Notes: generated by a model from the sequence alone, not told the origin. Counted from the stretch's first letter, positions 39,489 through 47,672 are shown. The stretch is DNA of 57,490 nt from Oscillospiraceae bacterium (GCA_015067895.1 SVLP01000014.1:1-57490); one strand, 5' to 3'. Program-made: numbers and translations.

Positions 39489-40754
39489 TCAGGGAGCCAG
39501 CTTTTCTGCGGCAACGGCGATCTGGGCTTCGGTCAGCTCCCAGCTGGCGTGGAGCTCCACGACGCGGCTGTCGTAGAAGATCAGCCAGCTGTTTTCTGTC
39601 CTGCGGGCGTCATCTGCATTCCACAAGGCCGGGTCGGTTGATTCAATCGTCGAATCCATGCGTTTGGCCATGGCCTGGAAATCCTCGGCAAACCAGTCCC
39701 GGCAGTTGTCCTCCAGGATGGGCAGATGCAGATCGAAGACGGTGCAGCGCAGGCTGAAGTCGCTGTTGTTGTCCGGCTGCCAGTAGTCCCGATAGCTGGC
39801 CAGCGGCCCGGCGGTGGTGTTCATCTCAAAGAAGGCAAGCTTCATGTCCGAGGTGTCCACCAGATCCTGAGCCGCCAGGGGCACGGGCTCGACTTCCAGG
39901 GTCTTGGCGGCCCGGAAGCCCCGGTTCGCGGCGAACATCAGGAGAAAGACCACCACCAGTGACACCCGGAACAGCCGCTCAGCCAGGACTTCGTCCTCCA
40001 TCCGGTGCTCCAGATACCAGCGCAGGCCGTGGAATGCCAGCACGATGGCGGCGTAGACGAGGATCAGCGGCAGATGGCCCTCCGTCAGCATCGCAAGCAG
40101 GAGCACCACGCAGATGCCAAGGCTGAGCCGGGAGAACTGCCGCCAGTGGGTAACGGCGGGGCAGGGAAGTCCGGTCTCCACCGCCAGCCGGGCTTTATTC
40201 AGCCAGCGGCGGTAGAGGATCAGCGGAACCGCCCGATCCACGATCAGCCACAGGGAGAACACCGGCGTAAAGGGCAGCGAGGGCAGCGCCAGCGTGCGGG
40301 GCAGATGATCGCCGAAGGCCCAGACCAGGATCCCAAGGATCAGCACCGACCAGAGCAGGAAGGGCAGCGACTGAATCAGCAGGGACTTCGTCAGGGCCCG
40401 CTCCAGGGTGTCCAGCCGGGTCAGCTCGTCGGTCTCAAGATCGGTGGCGTTGGGGTCGGGGTTGCGGTAGATGTGGAACCGGGAAAGGGCGGCGATCTTG
40501 CGCCAGCCCGCGTCGAAGCAGATGTCCTCCAGATCCCGCTCCGGCTCCGTGGGGGTGACGCGCCAGTCCCGGCGGCTGGGGGCGTAGGCCACGGCGTAGC
40601 GGACTGTTTGGGGGAGATTTTCCTCGTATTCCCACCGGCCCAGCCAGTCGGTGCCCCGGAATTGCCAGCCCCTGGCCTCCATGGCCTCCAGATGCTCCGC
40701 CATCCCGGCGGCATCCCAGGGGGCAAAGTGGGGGAATTCACGCTTGAGCTTCAT
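39489..40754 (-). CDS. DUF2812 domain membrane protein, paralogue 2
   Basis: 421 aa, same layout as its neighbour: DUF2812 domain (LEAMEARGWQFRGTDWLGRWEYEE, NATDLETDEL), membrane helices from about residue 115, and a soluble C-terminal domain ending WELTEAQIAVAAEKLAP, similar to the neighbour ending WPLTDEQIATIAEILKP. The pair arose by tandem duplication. The start at 40754 has AGGAGG 6 bases upstream and overlaps the end of the padR gene by 17 bp, indicating coupling. Confidence 0.83.
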   Translation of the reverse strand: MKLKREFPHFAPWDAAGMAEHLEAMEARGWQFRGTDWLGRWEYEENLPQTVRYAVAYAPSRRDWRVTPTEPERDLEDICFDAGWRKIAALSRFHIYRNPDPNATDLETDELTRLDTLERALTKSLLIQSLPFLLWSVLILGILVWAFGDHLPRTLALPSLPFTPVFSLWLIVDRAVPLILYRRWLNKARLAVETGLPCPAVTHWRQFSRLSLGICVVLLLAMLTEGHLPLILVYAAIVLAFHGLRWYLEHRMEDEVLAERLFRVSLVVVFLLMFAANRGFRAAKTLEVEPVPLAAQDLVDTSDMKLAFFEMNTTAGPLASYRDYWQPDNNSDFSLRCTVFDLHLPILEDNCRDWFAEDFQAMAKRMDSTIESTDPALWNADDARRTENSWLIFYDSRVVELHASWELTEAQIAVAAEKLAP

Positions 40755-41073
40755 TTCCATCCTCCTCTCCGAAGAAGCGGCGGTAATCGTCGACCTGATG
40801 GCAAATGCGCCGGTATTCATCCTCCAGGGCGGCGCGGCCCTGATTCGTGAGGATGTAGCTGCGGCGGCGGCCTTCGACCCGGGTCTGGCGGATGAATCCG
40901 GCGGCGGCGAACTGCTCCAGCAGATTGTACAGGGTGCCGGGGCCCACCTTCACCCGGCCACGGGTGAGCTGATCCACCTTTGTCATGATGTCCATACCAC
41001 AGCATTCGTCCCTGAGACTGAGCAGGATGTAGAACATCTGCTCCGTCAGAGCCTGGAATTTCTCTCTCGGCAT
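40738..41073 (-). CDS. PadR family transcriptional regulator
   Basis: 111 aa. Winged-helix domain: ALTEQMFYILLSLRDECCGMDIMTKV, RVKVGPGTLYNLLEQFAAAGFI, then wing RVEGRRRSYILTNQGRAAL and a C-terminal dimerisation helix. It should repress its own operon with the two DUF2812 genes until a ligand binds, as is typical. GGAGG lies 8 bases before the start. Two matching palindromic sites cover its promoter. Confidence 0.92.
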   Translation of the reverse strand: MPREKFQALTEQMFYILLSLRDECCGMDIMTKVDQLTRGRVKVGPGTLYNLLEQFAAAGFIRQTRVEGRRRSYILTNQGRAALEDEYRRICHQVDDYRRFFGEEDGNEAQA

Positions 41074-41088
41074 TGGGCCACCTCCTTT

Positions 41089-41136
41089 TATCGATGTTCG
41101 ATATTGTTGATTTCATTATAATATCGAACATCGATA
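41089..41136. promoter_or_regulatory. Double operator of the padR-DUF2812 operon
   Basis: TATCGATGTTCGATATT (41089-41105) and AATATCGAACATCGATA (41120-41136) are a perfect 17-bp inverted repeat, and each arm is itself palindromic (ATCGA-TGT-TCGAT). One copy lies in the promoter spacer, the other downstream of the -10. Confidence 0.88.
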
Positions 41137-41143
41137 ATGTCAA
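41115..41143 (-). promoter_or_regulatory. Perfect consensus promoter of the padR-DUF2812 operon
   Basis: Minus strand: TTGACA, 17 bases, TATAAT. The spacer is filled by an operator arm. Confidence 0.93.
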
Positions 41144-41183
41144 GGGGCGCAGGGGATTCTTAAGATATTAATGTCTGTACAAT

Positions 41184-41216
41184 GAAAAAACGGCACAGCC
41201 GTTTGGCTGTGCCGTT
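41184..41216 (-). terminator. Rho-independent terminator of the D-lactate dehydrogenase-like gene
   Basis: Minus strand: AACGGCACAGCC, loop, GGCTGTGCCGTT, then TTTT. Confidence 0.92.
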
Positions 41217-41228
41217 GGGGGATCGGAT

Positions 41229-42230
41229 TTAGATATGAGCCACGTCCTCGTAACGAACCTCGGTCATGGGGTTGGGCTCGCCCCGGAAGAACCGCTGCAG
41301 GTTGTCGATGGTGGTCTCGGCGATGTTGCTCAGAGCCTCCTCGGTCAGGAAGGCCTGATGGCTGGTGACCAGCACGTTGGGCATGGCGATCAGACGCACC
41401 AGCTTGTCGTCCCGGACGATGTGGCCGGAGAAGTCCTCGTAGAAGAAGTCGCCCTCCTCCTCGTAGACGTCCAGGCAGGCGGCGCCCACGCGCTTCTCCT
41501 TCAGGCCCTGGATCAGATCGTAGGTGTTGATGAGACCGCCGCGGGAGGTGTTGATGATGGTGACGGTGGGCTTCATCTTGGCGATGGACTCTGCGTTGAC
41601 CAGATGGTGGGTCTCCTCGGTCAGGGGGCAGTGGAGGGAGATGATGTCGGACTTGGCAAACAGCTCATCCAGCTCCACGTAGTCCAGGCCCGCGTTGGGG
41701 TTGGGGAACTTGTCGTAGGCCAGGATCTTCATGCCGAAGCCCCGGCAGATGTCACCGAAGATGCGGCCGATCTTGCCGGTACCCACCAGACCCACGGTCT
41801 TGCCGTGCAGATCCATACCGGCGAAGCCGTTGAGGGAGAAGTCGAAGTTGCGGGTACGCAGGTAGGCCTTGTGGGTGCGGCGGTTGATGGTCAGCAGCAG
41901 GGCCATGGCATGCTCGGCGACGGCGTAGGGGGAGTAGGCGGGGACGCGGAAGACGCTGAGCTTGCCGGCGGCGGCCTTGATGTCCACATTGTTGAAGCCG
42001 GCGCAGCGCAGGGCGATGGCCTTGACGCCCAGCTCATGGAGCCGGTTGACGACCTCCTCGTTGACGTTGTCATTGACGAAGACACACACGGCGTCGTAGC
42101 CGGCGGCCAGGGAAACGGTATCGGCGTTGAGCTTGGTCTCGAAGAACTTCAGTTCCAGATCGGTGTTGGCGGAGAACTGCTCAAAACCGGGGATATCATA
42201 GGGCTTGGTATCAAAAAATGCGATTTTCAT
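41229..42230 (-). CDS. D-lactate dehydrogenase-like 2-hydroxyacid dehydrogenase
   Basis: 333 aa. NAD-binding motif GLVGTGKIGRIFGD, substrate Arg region INTSRGGLINT, catalytic His in TSHQAFLTEEA and Glu in DVYEEEGDFFYED. The combination ALRCAGFNNVD, VPAYSPYAVAEHA and the DVYEEE segment is typical of fermentative D-lactate dehydrogenases (pyruvate to D-lactate, recycling NADH). A related 2-ketoacid reductase is possible. Start from AAAGGAG at 42230. It is monocistronic. Confidence 0.9.
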   Translation of the reverse strand: MKIAFFDTKPYDIPGFEQFSANTDLELKFFETKLNADTVSLAAGYDAVCVFVNDNVNEEVVNRLHELGVKAIALRCAGFNNVDIKAAAGKLSVFRVPAYSPYAVAEHAMALLLTINRRTHKAYLRTRNFDFSLNGFAGMDLHGKTVGLVGTGKIGRIFGDICRGFGMKILAYDKFPNPNAGLDYVELDELFAKSDIISLHCPLTEETHHLVNAESIAKMKPTVTIINTSRGGLINTYDLIQGLKEKRVGAACLDVYEEEGDFFYEDFSGHIVRDDKLVRLIAMPNVLVTSHQAFLTEEALSNIAETTIDNLQRFFRGEPNPMTEVRYEDVAHI

Positions 42231-42260
42231 GTGCATTGCTCCTTTCAGTATTACGGTATT

Positions 42261-42290
42261 ATTATATCGATTCAGTGCCGCCCGAATCAA
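42261..42290 (-). promoter_or_regulatory. Promoter of the D-lactate dehydrogenase-like gene
   Basis: Minus strand: TTGATT, 18 bases, TATAAT. No Rex-type palindrome was seen. The stretch 42291-42400 upstream holds nothing recognisable. Confidence 0.7.
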
Positions 42291-42402
42291 TTGACAATCT
42301 TACCAAATATTACCGCATCCATATGACAGAACCGTGCAAAACGGATATACTTCATTTTATCCGGAAGCGCAACCGGTTATGCATGGCAGAAATCAACAAA
42401 AG

Positions 42403-42427
42403 AGCCCGGAATTCTCATTCCGGGCCC
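42403..42427 (-). terminator. Terminator hairpin copy 2 of locus B (with U-tract)
   Basis: Minus strand: GGGCCCGGAAT, GAGA, ATTCCGGGCT followed by CTTTTG. It matches 42695-42719 at 23 of 25 bases and lies distal to the kinase gene. Confidence 0.82.
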
Positions 42428-42693
42428 CAGACTGTCGAGAAAGGCAATTTCCTTGCCCCCCGCATTTATGAGGGGGGTGCCCGAAGGGCGGGGGGAGTCC
42501 GAATATTTGCAATGCAAATATTCGGAAAAGCCCGTTTTTCTGTGAAAAACGGGCAGACCCCCTCCGACCCTGCGGCTCCGGGCTTTGCCCGAATCCACCG
42601 GGCCACCTGAAGGTGAATTGCCCCGCAGGGGCAAGAGAGGCCACCCTGGGGTGCCCCCATGAATGGGGGAGGCAAGGGGTCTTCGACACGCTG
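42428..42693 (-). mobile_element. Terminator-flanked non-coding element, locus B (266 bp)
   Basis: Minus strand: CAGCGTGTCGAAGACCCC ... CTCGACAGTCTG. Apart from an extra ~45 bp after the CCCCCATTCATGGGGG palindrome it is nearly identical to locus A. Relative to the gene it follows (the kinase gene) it has the same orientation as locus A has to the XRE gene. No coding capacity. Confidence 0.8.
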
Positions 42694-42694
42694 A

Positions 42695-42719
42695 GGCCCG
42701 GAATTTTCATTCCGGGCCC
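42695..42719 (-). repeat. Terminator hairpin copy 1 of locus B (no U-tract)
   Basis: Minus strand: GGGCCCGGAAT, GAAA, ATTCCGGGCC, directly after the kinase stop codon; it is followed by TCAGCGTG, not by T. Confidence 0.85.
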
Positions 42720-42725
42720 ATTGGC

Positions 42726-45700
42726 TTATTTGATGGTGAAGGGCAGCTCGGCGAGCTTGCCATTTGCGATGTAGATGGTCAGGGTATAATCACCGGCCGC
42801 GGCGGGCAGATTGCTGACCGTTTCGGTGCAGTAGCCGTTGTCCCACATATCGTCCCAAACCCGGGTGCGGGAGGAGGTGCTGACCAGCTTGCCCTCGGCA
42901 TCGTGGATGACGAAGATGGATTCGAACTCCGACTTGTCATAGCTGTAGGGCTTTGTGACGGTGTACAGCAGGGCCAGGCTGCCGCCTGCTTTGAAGGAAT
43001 CCTTTTCCCTGGCGCGCAGGAGGCTGGAGTAGCCCCAATTGTTCTTGGAGGGAACCTCGAACATCTCCACGATGATGGAATCGCTGCTCAGCTTGTTGGC
43101 ACTGAAGGTACCGGCTGCGGGGATCTCCACAGAGGTGGCCGCAGCCATCAGGCTGGAGCCCTCGGGGGGCTGGATGGTGAAGCTGTAGCTGCTGCCGGGT
43201 GCGGCGGCGGGCAGGGTGGCCTTGTTCTCCTCGGCGGTGAGGATCTGCTCGGCGCCGCCGTCGGCGCTCCAGGCGATCTTCCAGCCGCCCTCGGGGATGG
43301 GGCCGCCGTAGTTCCAGCTGAGCTCGATGGTGCTGCCGTTCACAGCGGCGGCGAAGCCGGAGATGTTGTTGGAATCGGCGGTGATCTCCGCGCGGATGCC
43401 CAGGGTCTGGGTGGCGGCGGTGACCTCCACGGTGTACTTGCCGCCCTCGGTGATGTCTGCGAAGGAAGCGGTATTGCCGGTGACCTCCTGAAGCTGATCG
43501 TAGCCCGCATCGTCATAGCAGCGGACGATCCAGCGGTCAACGCCCTCGGGAGCCTTCCAGGAAAGTGTGATGACGCTGTCAGCGTATCCGGACAGAGCCA
43601 GATCGCTGGCCTGCACCAGCTCGCTGGCGGTGTGGGTGATGACGTTCTCGCCCACCAGCAGCACATCCTCGGGTGCGGTCAGGGTCATGGTGTAGGTAGT
43701 GCCAACGGTCAGCTCGGTGAGGGTGACGGTGTGTCCGGTGAAGGTGACGGACTGGGGCTCAGCGCCCTCGGCGGTATAAGTCAGCGTCCACTCGTCGCTG
43801 TCGCTGCCCTCGACGCCGAAGCTGACGATGGCGGAGCCGGGCTCCTGGCCGGTGACGGCGGCCAGATGCATGAGCTGGGTCTCAGCGGGGGTGGAGTAGG
43901 TGACGGAGGTGGTGCCCAGCAGCTTGTGGAAGCCCTGGGGCTCCAGGGTGATGATGTACTGGGAGCCGGGAACCAGATCGGTGAAGGTCACGACGCCATT
44001 CTCCAGGGCACCGTTGACGGCGTTGCCGTAGGTGTCCTTGCAGATGACGGTGAGCTGGCTCTGATCCATGGCGGTATCGACGGTGACGGTGACTTCCCGG
44101 GCGGAGCCCTCGTAGGTCATGGCGTCGATGGTCTGCAGATAGATGTTCTGATAATAGTACCAGCCGCCGAAGGCCAGACCGGCTACCACAGCCAGGGCGG
44201 CCACTGCGCCCAGCAGCTTCTTCCAGAGACCGGACTTGGGCTTCTCTTCCGGGATGGGGGCGGGAGCGGGAGTCTCTTCCTCTTCCGCAGCCTCCTCGGG
44301 CTCGTCGTCGACAGACAGATCGAGCTCGGGTTCCTCGGGCTTCTCCTCCTCGGGAAGCTCGATGGGGATGGGCTCGGGGATGGGCACGTCGATGGGCTCC
44401 GGGGCCACCACGGGGGTGGGGGCCTCGTGCTCGATGAGGGCATTGGCGAAGCTCAGGATATCGGCAGTCTCGTCGGAGATGTCCTCCTCGGTCAGCTCCT
44501 CGGCTTCGGACAGGTACTCCTCCTCGTCGCCCAGAAGGTCGCGTAGGGTGGGCTCGTCCTCCTCGGGTTCGGATTCGGTGCCGTCCTCCTCCTCTGCCAG
44601 GAAGGCGTCCATCAGGTCGATCCAGTCGGCGGCGATGGACTCGGCGTTGTCCTCGGCGGCAGCGGGCTCCTCGGCGGGAGCTTCCTCATTGGCGGCAGCT
44701 TCCTCCACGGCGGACTCCTCCGCAGGCTCCACAAGTCCTTCGAAGGGATTCTCCTCCGCAGCGGGCTCCGTAACAGCTTCCTCAGCGGGAGCTTCCTCCA
44801 CAGCGGGCTCGTCTGCGGGCTCCTCGATGGGAGTTTCCTCCGTAACGGGCTCTTCGACAGGCTCCACGGCGGGAGTTTCCTCCACAACGGACTCTTCGGC
44901 ACACTCCTCAGCAGACACTTCGACGGGGACATCTTCCACGACGGGCTCGGTCACGGGATCCTCGACGGGGAGCTCCTCCAAAACGGACTCCTCAGCGGCT
45001 GCTTCGGCAGGGATCTCTTCCGCGGCTTCCACGGTGACAGCTTCCTCGGCAGCAGGCTCCTCGGCGGGAGTCTCCTCCTCTACGGGCTCAGGCTCGGGCT
45101 GGGCGGGGGGAACGATGGGGATGTCGTCGGCACCGTTACGCTGCATGTAGCTGATGAGGGCGTGACCCATCTCAGCGGGGGTCTGCCAGCGGTCGGCAGG
45201 CTCCAGGGCGCAGGCCTTGGTGATGATCCCGGCCATCTCCTCGTCCGCGCAGGCGGGGGGCGTCATGGGCTCGCCGTCTGCCAGCTGCTCCAGCCAGGCC
45301 TTGCGCTCCTCGGCGGTGCCGAAGGGCAGCTTGCCCTGGTTGTAGACCTGGTACAGGATCAGGCCCAGGGCGTAGGTGTCCATGGTGGCGTTCAGGCTGG
45401 AGTAGGCATCGGGCACCTCGGGTGCGGTGTAGACGCTGCGGTAGCGGTCGGGCAGGGACGTATACTTGAGCATGTCCATGGGCACGAAGCCCAGATCGCC
45501 GATGCGGTACTCCTGGTCGTTGAACAGGTAGATGTTCTCCGGCTTCAGATCCACATACAGCCATCCGGCCTCCCGGCAGACAGCCAGGGCTGCGCACATA
45601 TCGATGCCCAGATTCACCGCACCCAGATGGGTCATGGTGTTTTTGCGCAGGAACCGCTCCAGGGTCATGCGGTAGCGGCTGACCAGATGCACCTCGTAGC

Positions 45701-46034
45701 CGACACCCGCTTCCATGGGCTCGATCTGATGATCGGAATAAGGGACAAAACCTCTCTGACCCGCCAGGGCATCCAGAGTCTGGACTTCTCTGCGGACTCC
45801 CTGGGCCAGCTCCTCGTAATAAGCCCGCACAGCATCGGCGTTTTTGTAGACGCCGGTCAGCAGCAGGGCTTCGACCTGAACCTGGGAGGCGGGGAGGGAG
45901 ATCTTTTTCACGATATATCGTTTTTCAGAATCATCCCGCATAGCCGGATAGCATTCGACACCGCTGTGGTCAGAGATGGCCTGGCCCAGGGAGAAGCCGT
46001 CCAGCATCGGGGATACGTATCGGGGTTCTGACAA
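42726..46034 (-). CDS. Receptor-like Ser/Thr protein kinase with extracellular fibronectin-like repeats
   Basis: 1102 aa. The cytoplasmic kinase domain covers ~1-290: the VAIK-type Lys is in RYIVKKISLP, the catalytic loop is YVDLKPENIYL (Asp, Lys, Asn kept; the usual His-Arg are Tyr-Val), DFG is IGDLGF, and YTAPEV is the APE motif. The Gly-rich loop is hard to see. A ~310-residue Glu/Pro/Ala-rich linker follows, then one transmembrane helix (LLGAVAALAVVAGLAFGGWYY, ~608-628) and ~470 residues with about five beta-sandwich, fibronectin-III-like repeats (for example ALSGYADSVITLSWKAPEGV). It is not a PASTA kinase. The start is TTG at 46034 with AAGGAGG 8 bases upstream. It probably senses an extracellular ligand; active-site changes leave catalytic strength open. 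Confidence 0.85.
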   Translation of the reverse strand: MSEPRYVSPMLDGFSLGQAISDHSGVECYPAMRDDSEKRYIVKKISLPASQVQVEALLLTGVYKNADAVRAYYEELAQGVRREVQTLDALAGQRGFVPYSDHQIEPMEAGVGYEVHLVSRYRMTLERFLRKNTMTHLGAVNLGIDMCAALAVCREAGWLYVDLKPENIYLFNDQEYRIGDLGFVPMDMLKYTSLPDRYRSVYTAPEVPDAYSSLNATMDTYALGLILYQVYNQGKLPFGTAEERKAWLEQLADGEPMTPPACADEEMAGIITKACALEPADRWQTPAEMGHALISYMQRNGADDIPIVPPAQPEPEPVEEETPAEEPAAEEAVTVEAAEEIPAEAAAEESVLEELPVEDPVTEPVVEDVPVEVSAEECAEESVVEETPAVEPVEEPVTEETPIEEPADEPAVEEAPAEEAVTEPAAEENPFEGLVEPAEESAVEEAAANEEAPAEEPAAAEDNAESIAADWIDLMDAFLAEEEDGTESEPEEDEPTLRDLLGDEEEYLSEAEELTEEDISDETADILSFANALIEHEAPTPVVAPEPIDVPIPEPIPIELPEEEKPEEPELDLSVDDEPEEAAEEEETPAPAPIPEEKPKSGLWKKLLGAVAALAVVAGLAFGGWYYYQNIYLQTIDAMTYEGSAREVTVTVDTAMDQSQLTVICKDTYGNAVNGALENGVVTFTDLVPGSQYIITLEPQGFHKLLGTTSVTYSTPAETQLMHLAAVTGQEPGSAIVSFGVEGSDSDEWTLTYTAEGAEPQSVTFTGHTVTLTELTVGTTYTMTLTAPEDVLLVGENVITHTASELVQASDLALSGYADSVITLSWKAPEGVDRWIVRCYDDAGYDQLQEVTGNTASFADITEGGKYTVEVTAATQTLGIRAEITADSNNISGFAAAVNGSTIELSWNYGGPIPEGGWKIAWSADGGAEQILTAEENKATLPAAAPGSSYSFTIQPPEGSSLMAAATSVEIPAAGTFSANKLSSDSIIVEMFEVPSKNNWGYSSLLRAREKDSFKAGGSLALLYTVTKPYSYDKSEFESIFVIHDAEGKLVSTSSRTRVWDDMWDNGYCTETVSNLPAAAGDYTLTIYIANGKLAELPFTIK

Positions 46035-46066
46035 AACGATCACCTCCTTGATAGTGATACTACTAT

Positions 46067-46095
46067 ATCATAAAATAAAATGAACGAAATTGCAA
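46067..46095 (-). promoter_or_regulatory. Promoter of the kinase gene
   Basis: Minus strand: TTGCAA, 17 bases, TATGAT, 33 bases before the TTG start. Confidence 0.65.
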
Positions 46096-46117
46096 CAGGA
46101 TTGTTTCCATTTAGCGG

Positions 46118-46146
46118 TTGTAATTGTAAACAATCTTTGGTATTAT
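46118..46146 (+). promoter_or_regulatory. Promoter of the zinc-ribbon/Ig-like protein gene
   Basis: TTGTAA, 17 bases, TATTAT, divergent from the kinase promoter in a 163-bp intergenic region. Confidence 0.65.
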
Positions 46147-46159
46147 GGTTTTGAACTGT

Positions 46160-46181
46160 GACACGGACATCTGTCCGTGTC
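46160..46181 (+). promoter_or_regulatory. Perfect 22-bp palindrome in the leader, next to the ribosome binding site
   Basis: GACACGGACA-TC-TGTCCGTGTC ends 5 bases before CGGAGGA. It can be an operator or an mRNA hairpin affecting ribosome access. Confidence 0.65.
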
Positions 46182-46197
46182 GAAACGGAGGAATTTC

Positions 46198-47433
46198 ATG
46201 AATCGGATCATCTGTGATATCTGCGGCTCGGAGTATCCCGAGAACGCAGACCGCTGCCCCATTTGCAGCTACGCCCGCCAGGGCAGCGAGAAGCTCGCGG
46301 CGGCGTCCGTGGCGGAGGCGGCCCAGACCAAGGTCAAGGGCGGCCGCTTCTCTGCGAAGAACGTCAAAAAACGCCGGAAGGCCCAGCGCAAGGCCGCAGC
46401 TGCGGCAGCCGAGCCGGAGGAGCGTCAGGGCAACCCCAACAAGCCCCTGTGGATTGTCATCATCATCCTGCTCATCGCCATTTTGCTGGTGTCGCTGTAC
46501 ATCGGCGTCCGGTTCTTCCGGGGCCGGGACGCCCTTCAGGTCATCCAGACCACCGCGCCCACCACGCTGCCCACCGAGACGACGGAAGTGCCCACCGTGC
46601 CCTGCGCGGCCATCAGCCTGGAGACTGCCGTCATCGCGCTGGACGATATTGGTCAGGAGCACCAGATCCAGCTGACCCTGATGCCCGAGGGCACCACCGA
46701 TGCTGTCTCCTACGTGTCCTCCGATCCTGCGGTGGCCACCGTCACGGAGACGGGCCTGCTGACTGCCGTGGGCTCCGGTCAGACGACGGTCACCATCACC
46801 TGCGGCGCAGTCACCCGGGAGTGCACCGTGGTCTGCTGGTTCACCCCGGAGACCACAGCTCCCCCCGAGACCACTGCACCCCCCGAGCCCACCAAGGCCC
46901 CCGAACCTACCAAGGCTCCCGAGCCTCCCAAGGCCACGGAAGCCACCAAGGCCACGGAGCCCGCGACGCTGAAGCTGGATCTGACCGACGTCTCCTGCTT
47001 CACCCAGAATGAGGTCTTCACCCTGTCCGTCAAGCTGGGCAGCACCTCCGTCAGCCGCTCCAAGGTCACCTGGACGTCCAGCGATCCGGGTGTGGCGACG
47101 GTGGAGAACGGAAAGGTCACCGCCGTGGGCAAGGGCACTGCCACCATCACCGCCGAGTATGAGGGCAAAAAGGCCACCTGCGTCGTCCGCTGCCGCTTCG
47201 ACGACACATCCTGGCAGGCTTCCGCTGCCGATGTCACTCTGGCCGTGGGCGAGAGCTTCCGGCTCGCCGTCACCAACAACTCCGGCGAGACCGCCGATGC
47301 CATCTGGACGATGAGCATCGACGGTGTGGTCTCCATCGACGGCAAGACCGTCACCGGCCGCGCCCCCGGCACGGTCACCCTGACCGCCACCGTGGACGGT
47401 GTCACCGTCACCTGCATCGTCAGAGTCAAGTAA
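46198..47433 (+). CDS. Membrane protein with N-terminal zinc ribbon and extracellular Ig-like (Big2) domains
   Basis: 411 aa. Residues ~5-23 hold two CxxC knuckles, CDICGSEYPENADRCPIC, a cytoplasmic zinc ribbon. A basic Ala/Lys stretch precedes one transmembrane helix (WIVIIILLIAILLVSLYIGV, ~82-101). Outside are Thr/Pro linkers and three Big2-like domains (SYVSSDPAVATVTETGLLTAV; VTWTSSDPGVATVENGKVTAV; a third less regular one). The start at 46198 has CGGAGGAA upstream. Its divergent pairing with the receptor-like kinase, which also has an extracellular beta-sandwich array, suggests a shared surface pathway; this is inference. Confidence 0.82.
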   Translation: MNRIICDICGSEYPENADRCPICSYARQGSEKLAAASVAEAAQTKVKGGRFSAKNVKKRRKAQRKAAAAAAEPEERQGNPNKPLWIVIIILLIAILLVSLYIGVRFFRGRDALQVIQTTAPTTLPTETTEVPTVPCAAISLETAVIALDDIGQEHQIQLTLMPEGTTDAVSYVSSDPAVATVTETGLLTAVGSGQTTVTITCGAVTRECTVVCWFTPETTAPPETTAPPEPTKAPEPTKAPEPPKATEATKATEPATLKLDLTDVSCFTQNEVFTLSVKLGSTSVSRSKVTWTSSDPGVATVENGKVTAVGKGTATITAEYEGKKATCVVRCRFDDTSWQASAADVTLAVGESFRLAVTNNSGETADAIWTMSIDGVVSIDGKTVTGRAPGTVTLTATVDGVTVTCIVRVK

Positions 47434-47440
47434 AATGGAA

Positions 47441-47466
47441 ACCGCCGCTTCAGCCGAAGCGGCGGT
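47441..47466. terminator. Terminator hairpin copy 1 of locus C
   Basis: ACCGCCGCTT, CAGCCG, AAGCGGCGGT, after the Ig-like gene. Directly followed by T and the element end CAGACTATCGA. Confidence 0.85.
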
Positions 47467-47467
47467 T

Positions 47468-47646
47468 CAGACTATCGAAAAACCTCAAAATTTGGATGTC
47501 ATCGCGAACCAGTCCTCAGACTGGTGTGGCGATCTCCTAAAAAGAGCGAAAAATGCAAGATTATCAACTGAAAATGTTCGAAAATCTGGGAGATTGCCAC
47601 GCCAGTGTGCGCACTGGCTCGCAATGACACGTTTTTCGACGCGCTG
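47468..47646. mobile_element. Terminator-flanked non-coding element, locus C copy 1 (179 bp)
   Basis: Starts CAGACTATCGAAAAACC and ends TTTTTCGACGCGCTG. Inside are inverted REP-like units: GTCATCGCGAACCAGTCCTC...GGCGATCTCC and GGGAGATTGCCACGCC...CTCGCAATGACA. Ends match those of loci A and B; the interior does not. Confidence 0.8.
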
Positions 47647-47672
47647 CCGCCGCTTCAGCCGAAGCGGCGGTT
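47647..47672. repeat. Terminator hairpin copy 2 of locus C
   Basis: CCGCCGCTT, CAGCCG, AAGCGGCGG, TT: identical to copy 1 and placed between the two elements. Confidence 0.85.

Noticed and set aside
43000..44100. PASTA domains in the kinase ectodomain
   Set aside because: Segments have fibronectin-like beta-strand patterns (LSWKAPEG, YTVEVTAAT) and lack the PASTA repeat pattern.
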